Source: Streptomyces sp. TRM68367 | GTDB lineage: Bacteria > Actinomycetota > Actinomycetes > Streptomycetales > Streptomycetaceae | NCBI RefSeq assembly: GCF_014495685.1 | Contig: NZ_JACTVI010000019.1 | Coordinates: 48,970-112,969, forward strand | Reading direction: 5' to 3' | DNA length: 64,000 nucleotides | In this document: piece after piece, positions 8,940 to 18,187 of the stretch | Layout of the letters: each line of letters opens with the position of its first letter | Numbering within the stretch: position 1 is the first letter of the stretch | Translations under genes and position numbers: made by a program | The notes under the pieces: generated by a model | Database searches by the model: none | The model's input: the letters and a program-made list of their open reading frames with translations, nothing else | What the model was told of the DNA's origin: nothing

Positions 8940-9063
8940 CTAGGTGCGGTCGAAGGAGCGGGCCGGGGCGTGGGAGACCCCGGCGCGGGCCATGCGAGCG
9001 CGGTGGCCGGCCGATGCCGGTGCAGCCGCCGGTGACGACCGTACCGGTGAGATTCACGCTCAC
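8940..9063 (-). pseudogene. Remnant of a short-chain dehydrogenase N-terminus
   Basis: Reading from the GTG at 9063 gives VSVNLTGTVVTGGCTGIGR, the Rossmann start and TGxxxGIG cofactor motif of short-chain dehydrogenases. The next expected residues (ATALAWARAG) appear only after a change of frame, and the remaining GVSHAPARSFDRT runs into a stop at 8942. It is therefore a frameshifted scrap of an SDR gene. Confidence 0.5.
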
Positions 9064-9795
9064 CCGCCCTCCTCGGCGAGGTCGGCCGTCCGGGACCTGC
9101 GTCATCGCCGTCGGGACTCGTCTTAGGCCACCTCGGGCAGGTGAGCGGCGGATCAGCGCGGCGGCCCTGACCCACACCGCGGACACCGCGACCTCCACGG
9201 CCACGGCCGCACGGTCGCCGAAACGGCCCGCCGCGTTTCGCTGACGCCACCCGAAGGCATCCGGCACAGGACCGGAGGCCCGGCACGCGCCGGCCAGGAC
9301 CCGAAGATCCGCCGAGCACCCCGCCCGGGGCACCCGGAGACCCACGGCCGCTCACCCGCACACCAGGCACCCCGCAAGCACCCACCCACGCGCGCCGGAG
9401 CCGGCGGTCGCCCGTCCCGGCGGAGGTCGCGTCCCGCGACGTGGCGCCGGCGTGCGGAACTCGCGACTCCCCAGGTCACACCCGCGGAAAGCCCGACACC
9501 GCGGCGATGAGCGCACGCCACCGCCGGGAACAGCGCGGGACGCCAAGACGCCACCCCAGCGGAGATACCCGCAGCCGCTGTCGGAGCCTGACCACGCCCC
9601 GGTGCCCCCGTGGCTGACCGCCCGGCGACCTGCCGGTCTTCGCCCGCGTTGCTCAGCCGCTGGTCCCGATTCGGCTCACGGACACCGTCCCGTCATGCCG
9701 GGAGGGGATGTTTCCGCCGTCCCTCTCCCCCGCTCGCCCTGTGTCCGGCCGCCGCCCCCACCGCGTGGTCGTGACGCGGAAAGTCGACGTGTGCC
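9064..9795. other. Long gene-free stretch
   Basis: About 730 bases with several open frames, all Arg/Pro-rich and none with a recognisable family or ribosome-binding site. Together with the neighbouring SDR scrap it looks like decayed sequence. No RNA gene was recognised. Confidence 0.5.
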
Positions 9796-10791
9796 GTGGC
9801 TCTGGTTCCGCTCGCCGACCTCCCCGGCCGGCTGTCCGCTCCCGTCCGCTCCCCCGCCGCCGCCCGGACCGCGCGCCGGGCGCTGGCCCTGCTCCCGCTG
9901 CTGCTGATCGGTGCCTGGGCGGTGTACGACTGGCCCACCGTGCGCGCCGGCGCCGCCCGGCTGGCCGCCGCCGATCCCGGGTGGCTGCTCGCGGGGCTGT
10001 GCTTCACCGGCCTCGGCTGGGTGGCCGCGGCTTGCGTACGGCAGGGCGCGATTCCGGAGCGGCTGCCGCCGGGGCCGCTGCTCGCCTCCCAGTTCGCCGC
10101 GGGCGCCGCCAACCACGTCCTGCCCGCGAGCATCGGAGCCCACGCGGTCACCCTGCGCTTCCTGCAGCGCCACGGGGTCTCCCTCACCCGGGCCACGTCC
10201 TCGCTCGCCCTGTACTCCCTGGTCAAACCGCTCGCGAAGACGCTCGTCCTGCTCGTCTTCCTCGTGGCGTTCCCGGACCTGCTGCGGCTCGGCGAACTCG
10301 TCCCGGACGGGCGGACGGTGGCCATGGCCGCCGGGTGCGCGGCGGCCGGTATCGCCGCGGCCGGCCTGCTCCTGGCCGCCGTACGCCCGCTGCGCCGCCC
10401 GGTCCTGGACTTTCTGCGCACCGCCCTGGCCGACGCGCGGCTGCTGCACACCCGGCCCAGCCGGGTCCTCGCCCTGTGGGGCGGGGCGGCGGCCACCCCG
10501 CTGCTGCAGGCGAGCGTGATCGCCTCGGTGGGTTTCTCGCTCGGCCTGCCACTGTCCTGGACGCAGGTCGTCCTCGCGCTCCTGGTCGCCAGCACGGCGG
10601 CCGGCGCCGTGCCCGCGCCGGGCGGTATCGGGCCCGTGGACGCGGCGCTGGTGTTCACCATGGCCGCGTTCGGTGCCCCCGTGGACCTGGCCACGACCAC
10701 CGTCGTCGGCTTCCGCGTCCTGACGGTCTGGGTCCCCCTGCTGCCGGGCGCGCTCATGCTCTCCCTGCTGGTCCAGCGCAATGTTCTGTGA
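9796..10791 (+). CDS. Lysylphosphatidylglycerol synthase/flippase-like integral membrane protein
   Basis: 331 residues with about eight hydrophobic segments, resembling the transmembrane domain of MprF and the UPF0104/AglD-like family. Recognisable family features are GAANHVLPASIGAHAVTLRF in the first half, and VPAPGGIGPVDAALV near the C-terminus, the typical Pro/Gly-rich re-entrant stretch. There is no aminoacyltransferase domain, so by itself it would act as a lipid or lipid-linked substrate flippase rather than make lysyl-PG. The start is the GTG at 9796 with a weak ribosome-binding site. The low-GC ATP-grasp gene begins 137 bases downstream. Confidence 0.8.
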   Translation: MALVPLADLPGRLSAPVRSPAAARTARRALALLPLLLIGAWAVYDWPTVRAGAARLAAADPGWLLAGLCFTGLGWVAAACVRQGAIPERLPPGPLLASQFAAGAANHVLPASIGAHAVTLRFLQRHGVSLTRATSSLALYSLVKPLAKTLVLLVFLVAFPDLLRLGELVPDGRTVAMAAGCAAAGIAAAGLLLAAVRPLRRPVLDFLRTALADARLLHTRPSRVLALWGGAAATPLLQASVIASVGFSLGLPLSWTQVVLALLVASTAAGAVPAPGGIGPVDAALVFTMAAFGAPVDLATTTVVGFRVLTVWVPLLPGALMLSLLVQRNVL

Positions 10792-10928
10792 GCCGGCCCA
10801 GTGCCACCACCGCTACCGGGGCGGCTGGTGGGTGCCGCGTCACACCACGCGGGGTGTTTGGGTGCTGTGGTCAGGGCTATTCGGACTGTGCCGGGTACAG
10901 GAGTGGGGGGTCCGGCGAGGAGGTTCGG

Positions 10929-12233
10929 ATGGCGTCCGTAAATATTTTTGTGCTGGGTCTCGACGACAAGAACCTTGAAATCCTGCGGGGTCTGCCAGGT
11001 GCTGCCGATTATCACTATCTTTCGCTGCTGAGCCGGGATGAATTGCAATTCAGCGATACCCCGGTCTCCGGTCTGCTCCACAAGGCGGAGCGGCAATTGG
11101 AGGCGTTCCGGGGAAGCATCGATGCGATTGTGGGCTACTGGGATTTCCCGGTGAGTATGATGGTGCCGATTCTGTGCCGTCGTTTCGGGCTGCGAAGTTC
11201 AAGTCTCGAAGCGGTGGTGAAATGTGAGCACAAGTATTGGAGCAGGCTTGAGCAGCAGAAGGTGATTGTTGAGTATCCCCGCTTTGCATTGCTTGACCCG
11301 GCCGGCCCTGTCCGGCCGCCGGAGGGCTTGCGGTATCCGATGTGGGTGAAGCCGGTCAAGTCTTATGCTTCTCAGCTCGCGTTCCGGGCGGAGGATGATG
11401 CGCAGCTTGCTGCGGCACTTGCTGAGATCAGGGAGGGCATCGACCGGATCGGCAAACCGTTCGAGTACATTCTCCGGCAGTTGGATCTCCCGCCTGAGAT
11501 TGCCGAGGCCGGAGGGCGGACGTGTCTGGTGGAGGAGGAGCTTTCCGGTACTCGGGCGACGGCGGAGGGTTACAGTAGCGATGGCCGGATCGACATTTAC
11601 GGAGTCGTAGATTCCCTCACCTACCCGGGTACTCCGAGTTTCCTGCGCTATCAGTACCCTTCGGCGCTGCCACCGCACATTCTGCGGCGGATGGAGGACC
11701 TGTCGAAACGGGTGATCACTCAGATCGGGCTGGACAACTCGACGTTCTGTATCGAGTTCTTCTGCCGTCCGGAGAGGACGGGGAGTGGGGAGATCACTCT
11801 CTTGGAGGTCAATCCGCGGCATTCGCAGTCGCATGCCGAGTTGTTCCGGGAAGTTGACGGGGTTCCGAACCACCATTGCATGATCAGTCTTGCGCTGGGA
11901 AAAGACCCCCGCCTGCCTCGTCGTCAGGGTCCTTACGCACTTGCGGCAAAGTGTTTCCTGCGCCGTTTCCATGATGGTCGGGTTCTGCACCGGGCCGGGG
12001 CGGAGGAAATCGACCGTATACGGCGGGAAATTCCTGGAGTGGATGTGGTCCCAGTGGTTGACGAAGGGATGCGGCTGTCCCAGGTGCCCCAGGCGCATGA
12101 CAGTTATAGCTATGAACTTGCCCATGTATATGTGGCGGCTTTTGATGAAAGGGAGCTGCAGCACAAGTACGACCGGTGTGTGGCGGCTCTCGACTTCCGT
12201 TTCGAGGAGGAGGGTGCGTTATGCGCGAGGTAG
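10929..12233 (+). CDS. ATP-grasp ligase (carboxylate-amine ligase type), low GC
   Basis: 434 residues. The C-terminal half has the ATP-grasp catalytic pattern, with FCIEFFCRP then E293 and N295 in LLEVNPRHSQ as metal/ATP ligands, and the N-terminal half (FVLGLDDKNLEIL) a Rossmann-like lobe. Such enzymes join a carboxylate to an amine by way of an acyl phosphate, for example in dipeptide synthesis; the substrate is unknown. GAGGAGG precedes the ATG. Base use is unlike the neighbours: 29 of 60 bases are G/C at 11221-11280 and many codons end in A or T, which suggests recent transfer. The next gene starts 13 bases inside its 3' end, so the two are coupled. Confidence 0.85.
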   Translation: MASVNIFVLGLDDKNLEILRGLPGAADYHYLSLLSRDELQFSDTPVSGLLHKAERQLEAFRGSIDAIVGYWDFPVSMMVPILCRRFGLRSSSLEAVVKCEHKYWSRLEQQKVIVEYPRFALLDPAGPVRPPEGLRYPMWVKPVKSYASQLAFRAEDDAQLAAALAEIREGIDRIGKPFEYILRQLDLPPEIAEAGGRTCLVEEELSGTRATAEGYSSDGRIDIYGVVDSLTYPGTPSFLRYQYPSALPPHILRRMEDLSKRVITQIGLDNSTFCIEFFCRPERTGSGEITLLEVNPRHSQSHAELFREVDGVPNHHCMISLALGKDPRLPRRQGPYALAAKCFLRRFHDGRVLHRAGAEEIDRIRREIPGVDVVPVVDEGMRLSQVPQAHDSYSYELAHVYVAAFDERELQHKYDRCVAALDFRFEEEGALCAR

Positions 12234-14245
12234 CCGCACTGCCGTACACGGTCAGACAGGACGAGCATCTGTGGATTCCGTTGTCGGACGGCACCCGGCT
12301 GGCGGCCCGTATATGGCGCCCGGTGTCGGCAGACAACGATCCCGTGCCGGCCGTTCTGGAGTACATCCCCTACCGCAAGCGGGACCTGACCGCGGTCCGG
12401 GATTCGATCAACCACCCCTACATGGCAGGGCACGGATACGCCTGTGCCCGGGTCGATCTGCGCGGTACCGGCGAATCCGAGGGGGTGCTCACCGACGAAT
12501 ACCTGGATCAGGAACTCCGCGACGCCGAAGAAGTGCTCGCCTGGCTCGCCGAACAGCCCTGGTGCGACGGGCGGACCGGCATGATGGGAATCTCCTGGGG
12601 CGGCTTCAATGCCCTGCAGGTCGCCGCCCGGCAGCCGCCGAGCCTGCGCGCCATCGTCATCGTCTCGTTCACCGACGACCGCTACGCCGACGACATGCAT
12701 TTCATGGGCGGCTGCTTGCTTTCGGACAACGTCTCCGAGGCATCGACGATGTTCGCTCACACCTCCTGCCCGCCCGACCCGGCGCTGGTCGGCGAGCGCT
12801 GGCGGGACATGTGGCTGCAACGTCTTGAGGGCAGCGGCCTGTGGCTGCACGAGTGGCTGAAGCACCAGCGGCGGGACGACTACTGGCGGCACGGCTCGGT
12901 CAGCGAGAACTACCAGGCGGTGCGATGCCCCGTCTTCGGCGTCAGCGGCTGGGCCGACGGGTATTCCAACAGCGTCTTCCGGTTGATGGAGCACCTGGAC
13001 GTGCCCCGCAAGGGGCTGATCGGCCCGTGGTCGCACAAGTACCCGCACCTGGGCAAGCCGGGGCCTGCGATCGGGTTTCTGCAGGAAGTCGTGCGCTGGT
13101 GGGACCGGTGGCTCAAGGACATCGACAACGGTGTGATGGACGAGCCGATGCTGCGCGTATGGATGCAGGACAGCATGCCGCCCTCCACCGCATACGCCGA
13201 GCGCCCGGGTCACTGGGTCGGTGAGCCCTCGTGGCCTTCCCCGCACACCCGCCCGTACGAACTTCCGCTGGGAGACCATCGGCTCGCCATGCCGCAGGAG
13301 GAGGTCGAGGAGCTGGAGTTGCGTGTGGAGTCACCGCTGTCGGTGGGGCAGTTCGCCGGTAAGTGGTGCTCCTACAGCGCGCCGCCCGATCTGCCGTACG
13401 ACCAGCGGGAGGAGGACGGCGGTTCACTGGTGTTCAACACCGACGTGCTCGACGAGCACTGGAAGATCCTGGGTGGCCCTGTCGCACACCTGGAGATCGC
13501 GGTCAGTGAACCTGTCGCGATGGTCGCCGCCCGACTCTCCGACGTGGCCCCCGACGGCCGATCGACGCGGGTCACGTTCGGGATGCTGAACCTCACCCAC
13601 CGCGACAGCGATGAAACTCCCGAGCCGCTGGTCCCCGAGCGCCGCTACCAGGTGGACATTCCGCTGAACGGAGTGGCGCAGGATTTTCCCCCGGGTCACC
13701 GCATCCGGCTGTCGCTTTCCACGTCCTATTGGCCGCTGGCCTGGCCCCCGCCTCGGCCGGCACGGCTGTGCGTGTTCACCGGCGCCAGTCGGCTGCTGCT
13801 TCCGGTACGCCCGGCCGCCGAGCCCGAGGAGGTCACGCTGCGTCCCTTCGACGAGCCGGAGGGCGCGCCGCCGGTCACTGCCACGCAGGTCCGCCCGGGC
13901 GAGGAGCGGTGGACGGTCTCGCGGGACCTCGTGGACTATCACTCAGAGCTGCAGGTAGTGAAGGACAGCGGGGTCGTGCGCTTCGAGGACCACGGCCTGG
14001 AGGTGGGGCGCCACGTCTATCAGCGCTACGGCTGGGTGGCGGACGACTTCGAGTCGGTGTGGGGCGAGGTGGAGTCGACCATGACTTTCCGCAGAGGCGA
14101 CTGGCACGTACGTACCGTGACCCGCACGGTCCTGTCCTGCTCCCACCGGGAGTTCCAGTTGCACGCACAACTGGATGGCTACGAGGGCCATCGCAGGACC
14201 TACTCCCACAACTGGCATCACACGATCCCCCGTGACCATGTGTGA
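12221..14245 (+). CDS. CocE/NonD family alpha/beta hydrolase (X-Pro dipeptidyl-peptidase-like)
   Basis: 674 residues. The alpha/beta-hydrolase domain has VDLRGTGESEG (about 78-88) and the nucleophile S125 in GISWGGF. A helical cap with many Trp residues follows, and then the C-terminal jelly-roll domain usual in the X-Pro dipeptidyl-peptidase/cocaine-esterase family (LEIAVSEPVAMVAARLSDV, HRIRLSLSTSYWP). The C-terminal 100 residues extend beyond the short members of the family. There is no signal peptide. GAGGAGGAGG lies just upstream, within the ligase gene. Substrates in the family are acyl-proline peptides or esters. Pairing with an amide-forming ligase suggests it trims, resolves or hydrolyses that product. 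Confidence 0.88.
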   Translation: MREVAALPYTVRQDEHLWIPLSDGTRLAARIWRPVSADNDPVPAVLEYIPYRKRDLTAVRDSINHPYMAGHGYACARVDLRGTGESEGVLTDEYLDQELRDAEEVLAWLAEQPWCDGRTGMMGISWGGFNALQVAARQPPSLRAIVIVSFTDDRYADDMHFMGGCLLSDNVSEASTMFAHTSCPPDPALVGERWRDMWLQRLEGSGLWLHEWLKHQRRDDYWRHGSVSENYQAVRCPVFGVSGWADGYSNSVFRLMEHLDVPRKGLIGPWSHKYPHLGKPGPAIGFLQEVVRWWDRWLKDIDNGVMDEPMLRVWMQDSMPPSTAYAERPGHWVGEPSWPSPHTRPYELPLGDHRLAMPQEEVEELELRVESPLSVGQFAGKWCSYSAPPDLPYDQREEDGGSLVFNTDVLDEHWKILGGPVAHLEIAVSEPVAMVAARLSDVAPDGRSTRVTFGMLNLTHRDSDETPEPLVPERRYQVDIPLNGVAQDFPPGHRIRLSLSTSYWPLAWPPPRPARLCVFTGASRLLLPVRPAAEPEEVTLRPFDEPEGAPPVTATQVRPGEERWTVSRDLVDYHSELQVVKDSGVVRFEDHGLEVGRHVYQRYGWVADDFESVWGEVESTMTFRRGDWHVRTVTRTVLSCSHREFQLHAQLDGYEGHRRTYSHNWHHTIPRDHV

Positions 14246-14315
14246 GGCGCCCCCCGGTCGTGCCTGCGGCGGTTTCCGTTCAGGCCGATCACGACGGACG
14301 CGAAGGAGGCCCGTC

Positions 14316-14495
14316 ATGCAATCCGCAGCCTCGGATTACGACCACTGGCTGTACGCGCGTACCCCGTCGCAGGCCGAGGGGGAGCGCGACGAGCCGGGTG
14401 AGCGCAGTGCCGTGGAACAGCACCCGGACGTGCCCAGGACCGAACCATCTCAGGCGGAGGGCGAGCGGGAGGGCGACGTCCCGACGAGAGAGTGA
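14316..14495 (+). CDS. Small acidic protein with internal octapeptide repeat
   Basis: 59 residues with AAGGAGG six bases before the ATG. The protein begins MQSAASDYDHWLYART and carries PSQAEGER twice, at residues 17-24 and 44-51. Five of the eight codons differ synonymously between the copies and none changes the amino acid, so the peptide, not the DNA, seems to be conserved. It is last in a run with the ATP-grasp ligase and CocE-type hydrolase, 70 bases after the latter. It could be a small structural protein or a peptide substrate of the ligase; the Ser/Thr plus Glu/Asp content would suit ester-linked peptides, but the ligase is not clearly of that kind. Confidence 0.65.
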   Translation: MQSAASDYDHWLYARTPSQAEGERDEPGERSAVEQHPDVPRTEPSQAEGEREGDVPTRE

Positions 14496-14618
14496 GCCAG
14501 GTCGTACGGCGCCGAGGCGAGAGCCCCGGATCGCATCGCGCTCCTCCGAAGTGGGCGGGAGGGGGCGGCCGTGCAGGCAGACGGCTGACGTCGCCTGTCT
14601 CCTTCACACCGGGATCGG

Positions 14619-16193
14619 TTACGGCTCCACCGTGATCCGGCCCGTCGCCGCGTGCCTGGTGGACCGGGCGGAACCTGTCGGTCGGCCATGCAGGGTATTC
14701 ATGCTGGTCGTTGCGTGGCCCACCACATGATCCGCTGTGTGTGGTCCCCCCGCGGGCAGGCGCCGAGGGCGAGGGAGCCGTCGGGGCTGCTCCGCCCAGA
14801 TGGTCTTCCCTGTCAGCGTGTGACGGGTGCCCCAGCGCTCGGCCAGCTGGCCGACCAGGAACAGGCCCCGGCCGCCCTCATCCAGGCCGCGCGCGCGGCG
14901 TGGGTGGGGAGCAGTGCTGCTGGCGTCGGAGACCTCGCAGATCAGGGCGGTGTTGCGAATGAGCCGCAGCTGGATGGGGGCACTGGCGTGCCGGATGGCG
15001 TTGGTGACCAGTTCGCTGACGATCAGCTCGGTGGTCGGGACGGCATCCTGCAGACCCCAGGTCGTGAGCTGGTCGGCGGCCCGTCGGCGCGCGTCGGCGA
15101 CGACGACAGGCGCCGCGGGCAGGTCCCAGGTGGCCACGTGGGAGGGGCCCAGGGCGTGGGTGCGGGCCACGAGCAGGGCGACGTCGTCGTCCGGTCGCTC
15201 GGGCAGGAGTGCCGTGATGAGGTTGTCACAGGCGGCTTCCGGCGATGGGGTGGGTTCGGCCAGGATGTGCACGAGTTCCTGCATGCCGATGTCGATGTCG
15301 CGGTCGTGAGTTTCGACCAGTCCGTCCGTGTACAGGACGAGCAGGCTTCCCTCGGGCAGGCGCACGTCGGTGGCCTCGAAGGGCAGGCCGCCCACCCCCA
15401 GAGGAGGGCCCGGAACCACGGGGATGAACTCCACGGAGCCGTCCGGCATGACGGCGGCAGGGGCGGGGTGGCCGGCGCTGGCCACGGTGCAGTGGCGGGT
15501 CACCGGGTCATAGACCGCGTACAGGCACGTCGCGCCGACCTCCCCGGAGGACTCGATGCCCTCTTCGATCTCTTCGAGAATGAGGTCGTCGAGTTGGGTC
15601 AGCAGTTCATCGGGAGGAAGATCGACATCGGCCAACGTCCGCATCGCGCTGCGCAGCTGCCCCATCGTGGCGGACGCGTTGATGCCATGTCCGACGACAT
15701 CACCGACGACCAGAGCCACACGGGCGCCGGAAAGGGGGACGACATCGAACCAGTCGCCGCCCACACCTGCCTGCGGATCCGCGGGCAGGTAGCGCATCGC
15801 CGTCTCCACTGCCAGCTGCGCGGGCCGGTGATACTGCAGCAGGCGGCGCTGCAGCGCGAGATCTGCACCGTCGGTCTCCTGCCGGACGGCATGAAGGAAC
15901 CACTCGACGTGGTCATCGGCACTCACCAGCGGGAAGGCCCGCACATTGGCCTCCACCCGGTGGCCGCCCCGGTCACGCAGCGCGACCCGCCCGGTCCACG
16001 CCTCCTGCTGTGACAGGCTCCGCCATGCCGAGTCCGGGAGGCGAGCGGCAAGAAAATCCGACGCCGGACGTCCAATCGCCTCGCCCGGCTCGTACCCGAG
16101 AAGCAGTCGAGCCCCCTGGCTCCACGCCGCGACGACGCCCCGCGCGTCTACAGCAGCCGCAGCATCTTCCGGCGCCAGGGTGGTTTCATACAT
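14619..16193 (-). CDS. PAS-SpoIIE-HATPase protein phosphatase
   Basis: 524 residues in three parts: a PAS domain (about 1-115, with GVVAAWSQGARLLLGYEPGEAIGRPASD, here shown in part), a SpoIIE-type PP2C phosphatase (GGDWFDVVPL, VVGDVVGHGINA, VLYTDGLVE), and a C-terminal GHKL/anti-sigma-like ATPase with SELVTNAIRHAS. Proteins of this plan regulate sigma factors by acting on anti-sigma antagonists in response to a sensed signal. The ATG at 16193 is chosen because the PAS domain starts there; an upstream ATG at 16331 adds unlike sequence. After the usual family end (GKTIWAEQP) the frame runs on for some 60 residues of Arg/Pro/His-rich sequence with no similarity, probably because an older stop was lost. 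Confidence 0.88.
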   Translation of the reverse strand: MYETTLAPEDAAAAVDARGVVAAWSQGARLLLGYEPGEAIGRPASDFLAARLPDSAWRSLSQQEAWTGRVALRDRGGHRVEANVRAFPLVSADDHVEWFLHAVRQETDGADLALQRRLLQYHRPAQLAVETAMRYLPADPQAGVGGDWFDVVPLSGARVALVVGDVVGHGINASATMGQLRSAMRTLADVDLPPDELLTQLDDLILEEIEEGIESSGEVGATCLYAVYDPVTRHCTVASAGHPAPAAVMPDGSVEFIPVVPGPPLGVGGLPFEATDVRLPEGSLLVLYTDGLVETHDRDIDIGMQELVHILAEPTPSPEAACDNLITALLPERPDDDVALLVARTHALGPSHVATWDLPAAPVVVADARRRAADQLTTWGLQDAVPTTELIVSELVTNAIRHASAPIQLRLIRNTALICEVSDASSTAPHPRRARGLDEGGRGLFLVGQLAERWGTRHTLTGKTIWAEQPRRLPRPRRLPAGGPHTADHVVGHATTSMNTLHGRPTGSARSTRHAATGRITVEP

Positions 16194-16460
16194 CGCCTCA
16201 TCCCCTTCTCTCCATTGTGCTACCGAGGCGACTCTTTCCGGCGGACCGTCCTGGTGCCGGAAAGACTGTGGAAGGAGAGACGGATGGGTCTTGAGTGAAT
16301 GTGCGCAGGGCTGTGACTGGCAGCTGGTCACCGCCGCCTCTGCCTGGCGCAGGGCGCCGGCTCCGCCCGACCGCTTCCCCCCACCTTCTCGGACACCGGC
16401 TTTCCGGGACGGACGGGCTGATGCGGCGGCACGAAAGATGCCGTCGGCTGCCGGCCGCGC

Positions 16461-17912
16461 TCAGGTCCCCCGACGTTCCTCCGGTGTCGCCGGCGGCTCG
16501 GTGGGCGTCGGCGCGGGCGGGCGGAAGAGGACGGACCGGACCACGGGCGGCGCGAACAGGGTGGTGACGGGCGCGGAGAGGGTCAGTACGGAGCGGAAGG
16601 CACGCCCCACGACGGGGTCGCCGGGATAGCGCTCCTGGACGCGCGTCAGGTACCAGTCGGCGACGCGGTCCGCGGGCCGGCCGTCGACCACGTTGCCGAC
16701 CGCGCCCGGCATCTTGCGGTCCGCCCCGGCGGAGATGTCCCACGCCTGCCGGGACGCCGCGAGGAGCGCCCGCTGCACGCGCCGCGTCGTGGGGGTCCGG
16801 CGCTGATCGGCCAGCGCGTCGCGCAGGGCGACCGCGCTCATCGCGGCGACGGCCATGCCCTGCCCGTAGATCGGGTTGAAGGTGCACAGGGCGTCGCCGG
16901 TGGCGAGGAATCCGGCCGGGCAGCGGCCCGGCAGGTCGTAGCGGCGGCGGACGTTCGCGGTCCGCCGGTAGCCGAACGCCGGCGAGATCGGTTCGGCCTC
17001 GTCCAGCCACCGGTGCAGGAGCGGATGCGGCAGCCTCTTGGTGTACGTCACGAACTCGTCGTCGTCCGTGGGCGGTTCGTCGCCGCGCAGCCCCGAGACG
17101 ATGACCAGATGGGTACCGTCCTCCAGCGGCAGCGCACCGCCGGCGTGGACCTGGGCGGGGTTGGGGTAGACGTAGTAGCCGAGGGTGTCGCCGTCGAGGA
17201 CGCCGCTCCTGCCCCGGTAGACGCGGGAGGCGTACGCGAGTCCCGTGTCGATGGTCTCCTCGTGCGGGACCTCGGCCCCGATCGCCGCCAGCCACTGCGG
17301 GGCCTTCGTACCGCTGCCGGAGGCGTCGACGACCAGGTCGGCCTCGACGGCCCGCTGCTCCCCGCGGGCGTCACCGGAGCGGTCGCGCAGCACCACGCCT
17401 CGCACGCGCGAGGCGTCGCCGAGGAGCCCGACGGCATCGGTCCCCTCCGCCACGCTGATCACCGGGTTGGCGAGAACGCGCCGCCGCACCAAATCCTCGA
17501 GCTGCGCTCGGGAACCGGTGTAGATGTGGCTCGTCGCGGGCAGCCGCCGCAACCAGCGCCCGGTCTGCCACATCACCATGTCCGACGGCATGCCCACCCG
17601 CGGCGCCCCCGCCGCCCGCAACTCCGCCAGGAAGCCCGGCAGCAACGACTCCAGAGCCGTCTGCCCGCCCTCCAGCAGCACATGCGGGTGCCGGCCCTGC
17701 GCCACACCGGGCCGCGGCTGCGTGCCGTCCGGGAACCGGTCGCGCTCGACGACGGTCACCCGGTCGACGTGCCCGGCGAGGACGTGCGCCGCGAGCAGTC
17801 CCGCGAGACTCCCGCCCACGACAACCGCATGCCGCCCGCCCCGGCCGCCGCCCACACCCGAACGTCCCTTCTCTCCCGCAGAGTTCAACGATCCGCTCCC
17901 CCCGGTCGCCAC
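16461..17912 (-). CDS. FAD-dependent oxidoreductase/monooxygenase-like
   Basis: About 483 residues. The N-terminal dinucleotide fold begins HAVVVGGSLAGLLAA and continues with VVERDRFPDG, followed by the PHVLLEGG and DLVVDASGSG motifs of the PHBH-type FAD monooxygenase group; GDALCTFNPIYGQGM is the C-terminal FAD-binding motif. Catalysis would be cytoplasmic and the substrate is unknown. The GTG at 17912 lacks a ribosome-binding site. A GTG at 17855, with AGAAGGGA 9 bases upstream, is an equally good start just before the fold. It diverges from a truncated binding-protein gene. Confidence 0.82.
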   Translation of the reverse strand: MATGGSGSLNSAGEKGRSGVGGGRGGRHAVVVGGSLAGLLAAHVLAGHVDRVTVVERDRFPDGTQPRPGVAQGRHPHVLLEGGQTALESLLPGFLAELRAAGAPRVGMPSDMVMWQTGRWLRRLPATSHIYTGSRAQLEDLVRRRVLANPVISVAEGTDAVGLLGDASRVRGVVLRDRSGDARGEQRAVEADLVVDASGSGTKAPQWLAAIGAEVPHEETIDTGLAYASRVYRGRSGVLDGDTLGYYVYPNPAQVHAGGALPLEDGTHLVIVSGLRGDEPPTDDDEFVTYTKRLPHPLLHRWLDEAEPISPAFGYRRTANVRRRYDLPGRCPAGFLATGDALCTFNPIYGQGMAVAAMSAVALRDALADQRRTPTTRRVQRALLAASRQAWDISAGADRKMPGAVGNVVDGRPADRVADWYLTRVQERYPGDPVVGRAFRSVLTLSAPVTTLFAPPVVRSVLFRPPAPTPTEPPATPEERRGT

Positions 17913-18187
17913 GTCGTGAGAAGGCACCAGTATCCCGCTCCGCAGAACGGGTTGACCGCGTTCCGGCCGTTCTGCGCGCCCCGAACACGCCTGCGCGGGA
18001 TCACCCGCGGCTCCCACCCGAGGCCCCACCACTCCGACGGCACGGTCTCAAGCAGGCTGCGCGGCAAGGGATTTGTGGTGCTTCGGGGACGCTCGAGACC
18101 TGGTGACAGTACAAGAACGGCTGTAGATTGGAAGGTTCGCACGCATTCCACCGTGCCGCTGTGCCAACGGGGGTTGGTTCACTATGA

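Noticed and set aside
9452..9907. 151-codon Pro/Arg-rich open frame
   Set aside because: No ribosome-binding site, no family and it runs into the genuine membrane-protein gene; an artefact of high GC.
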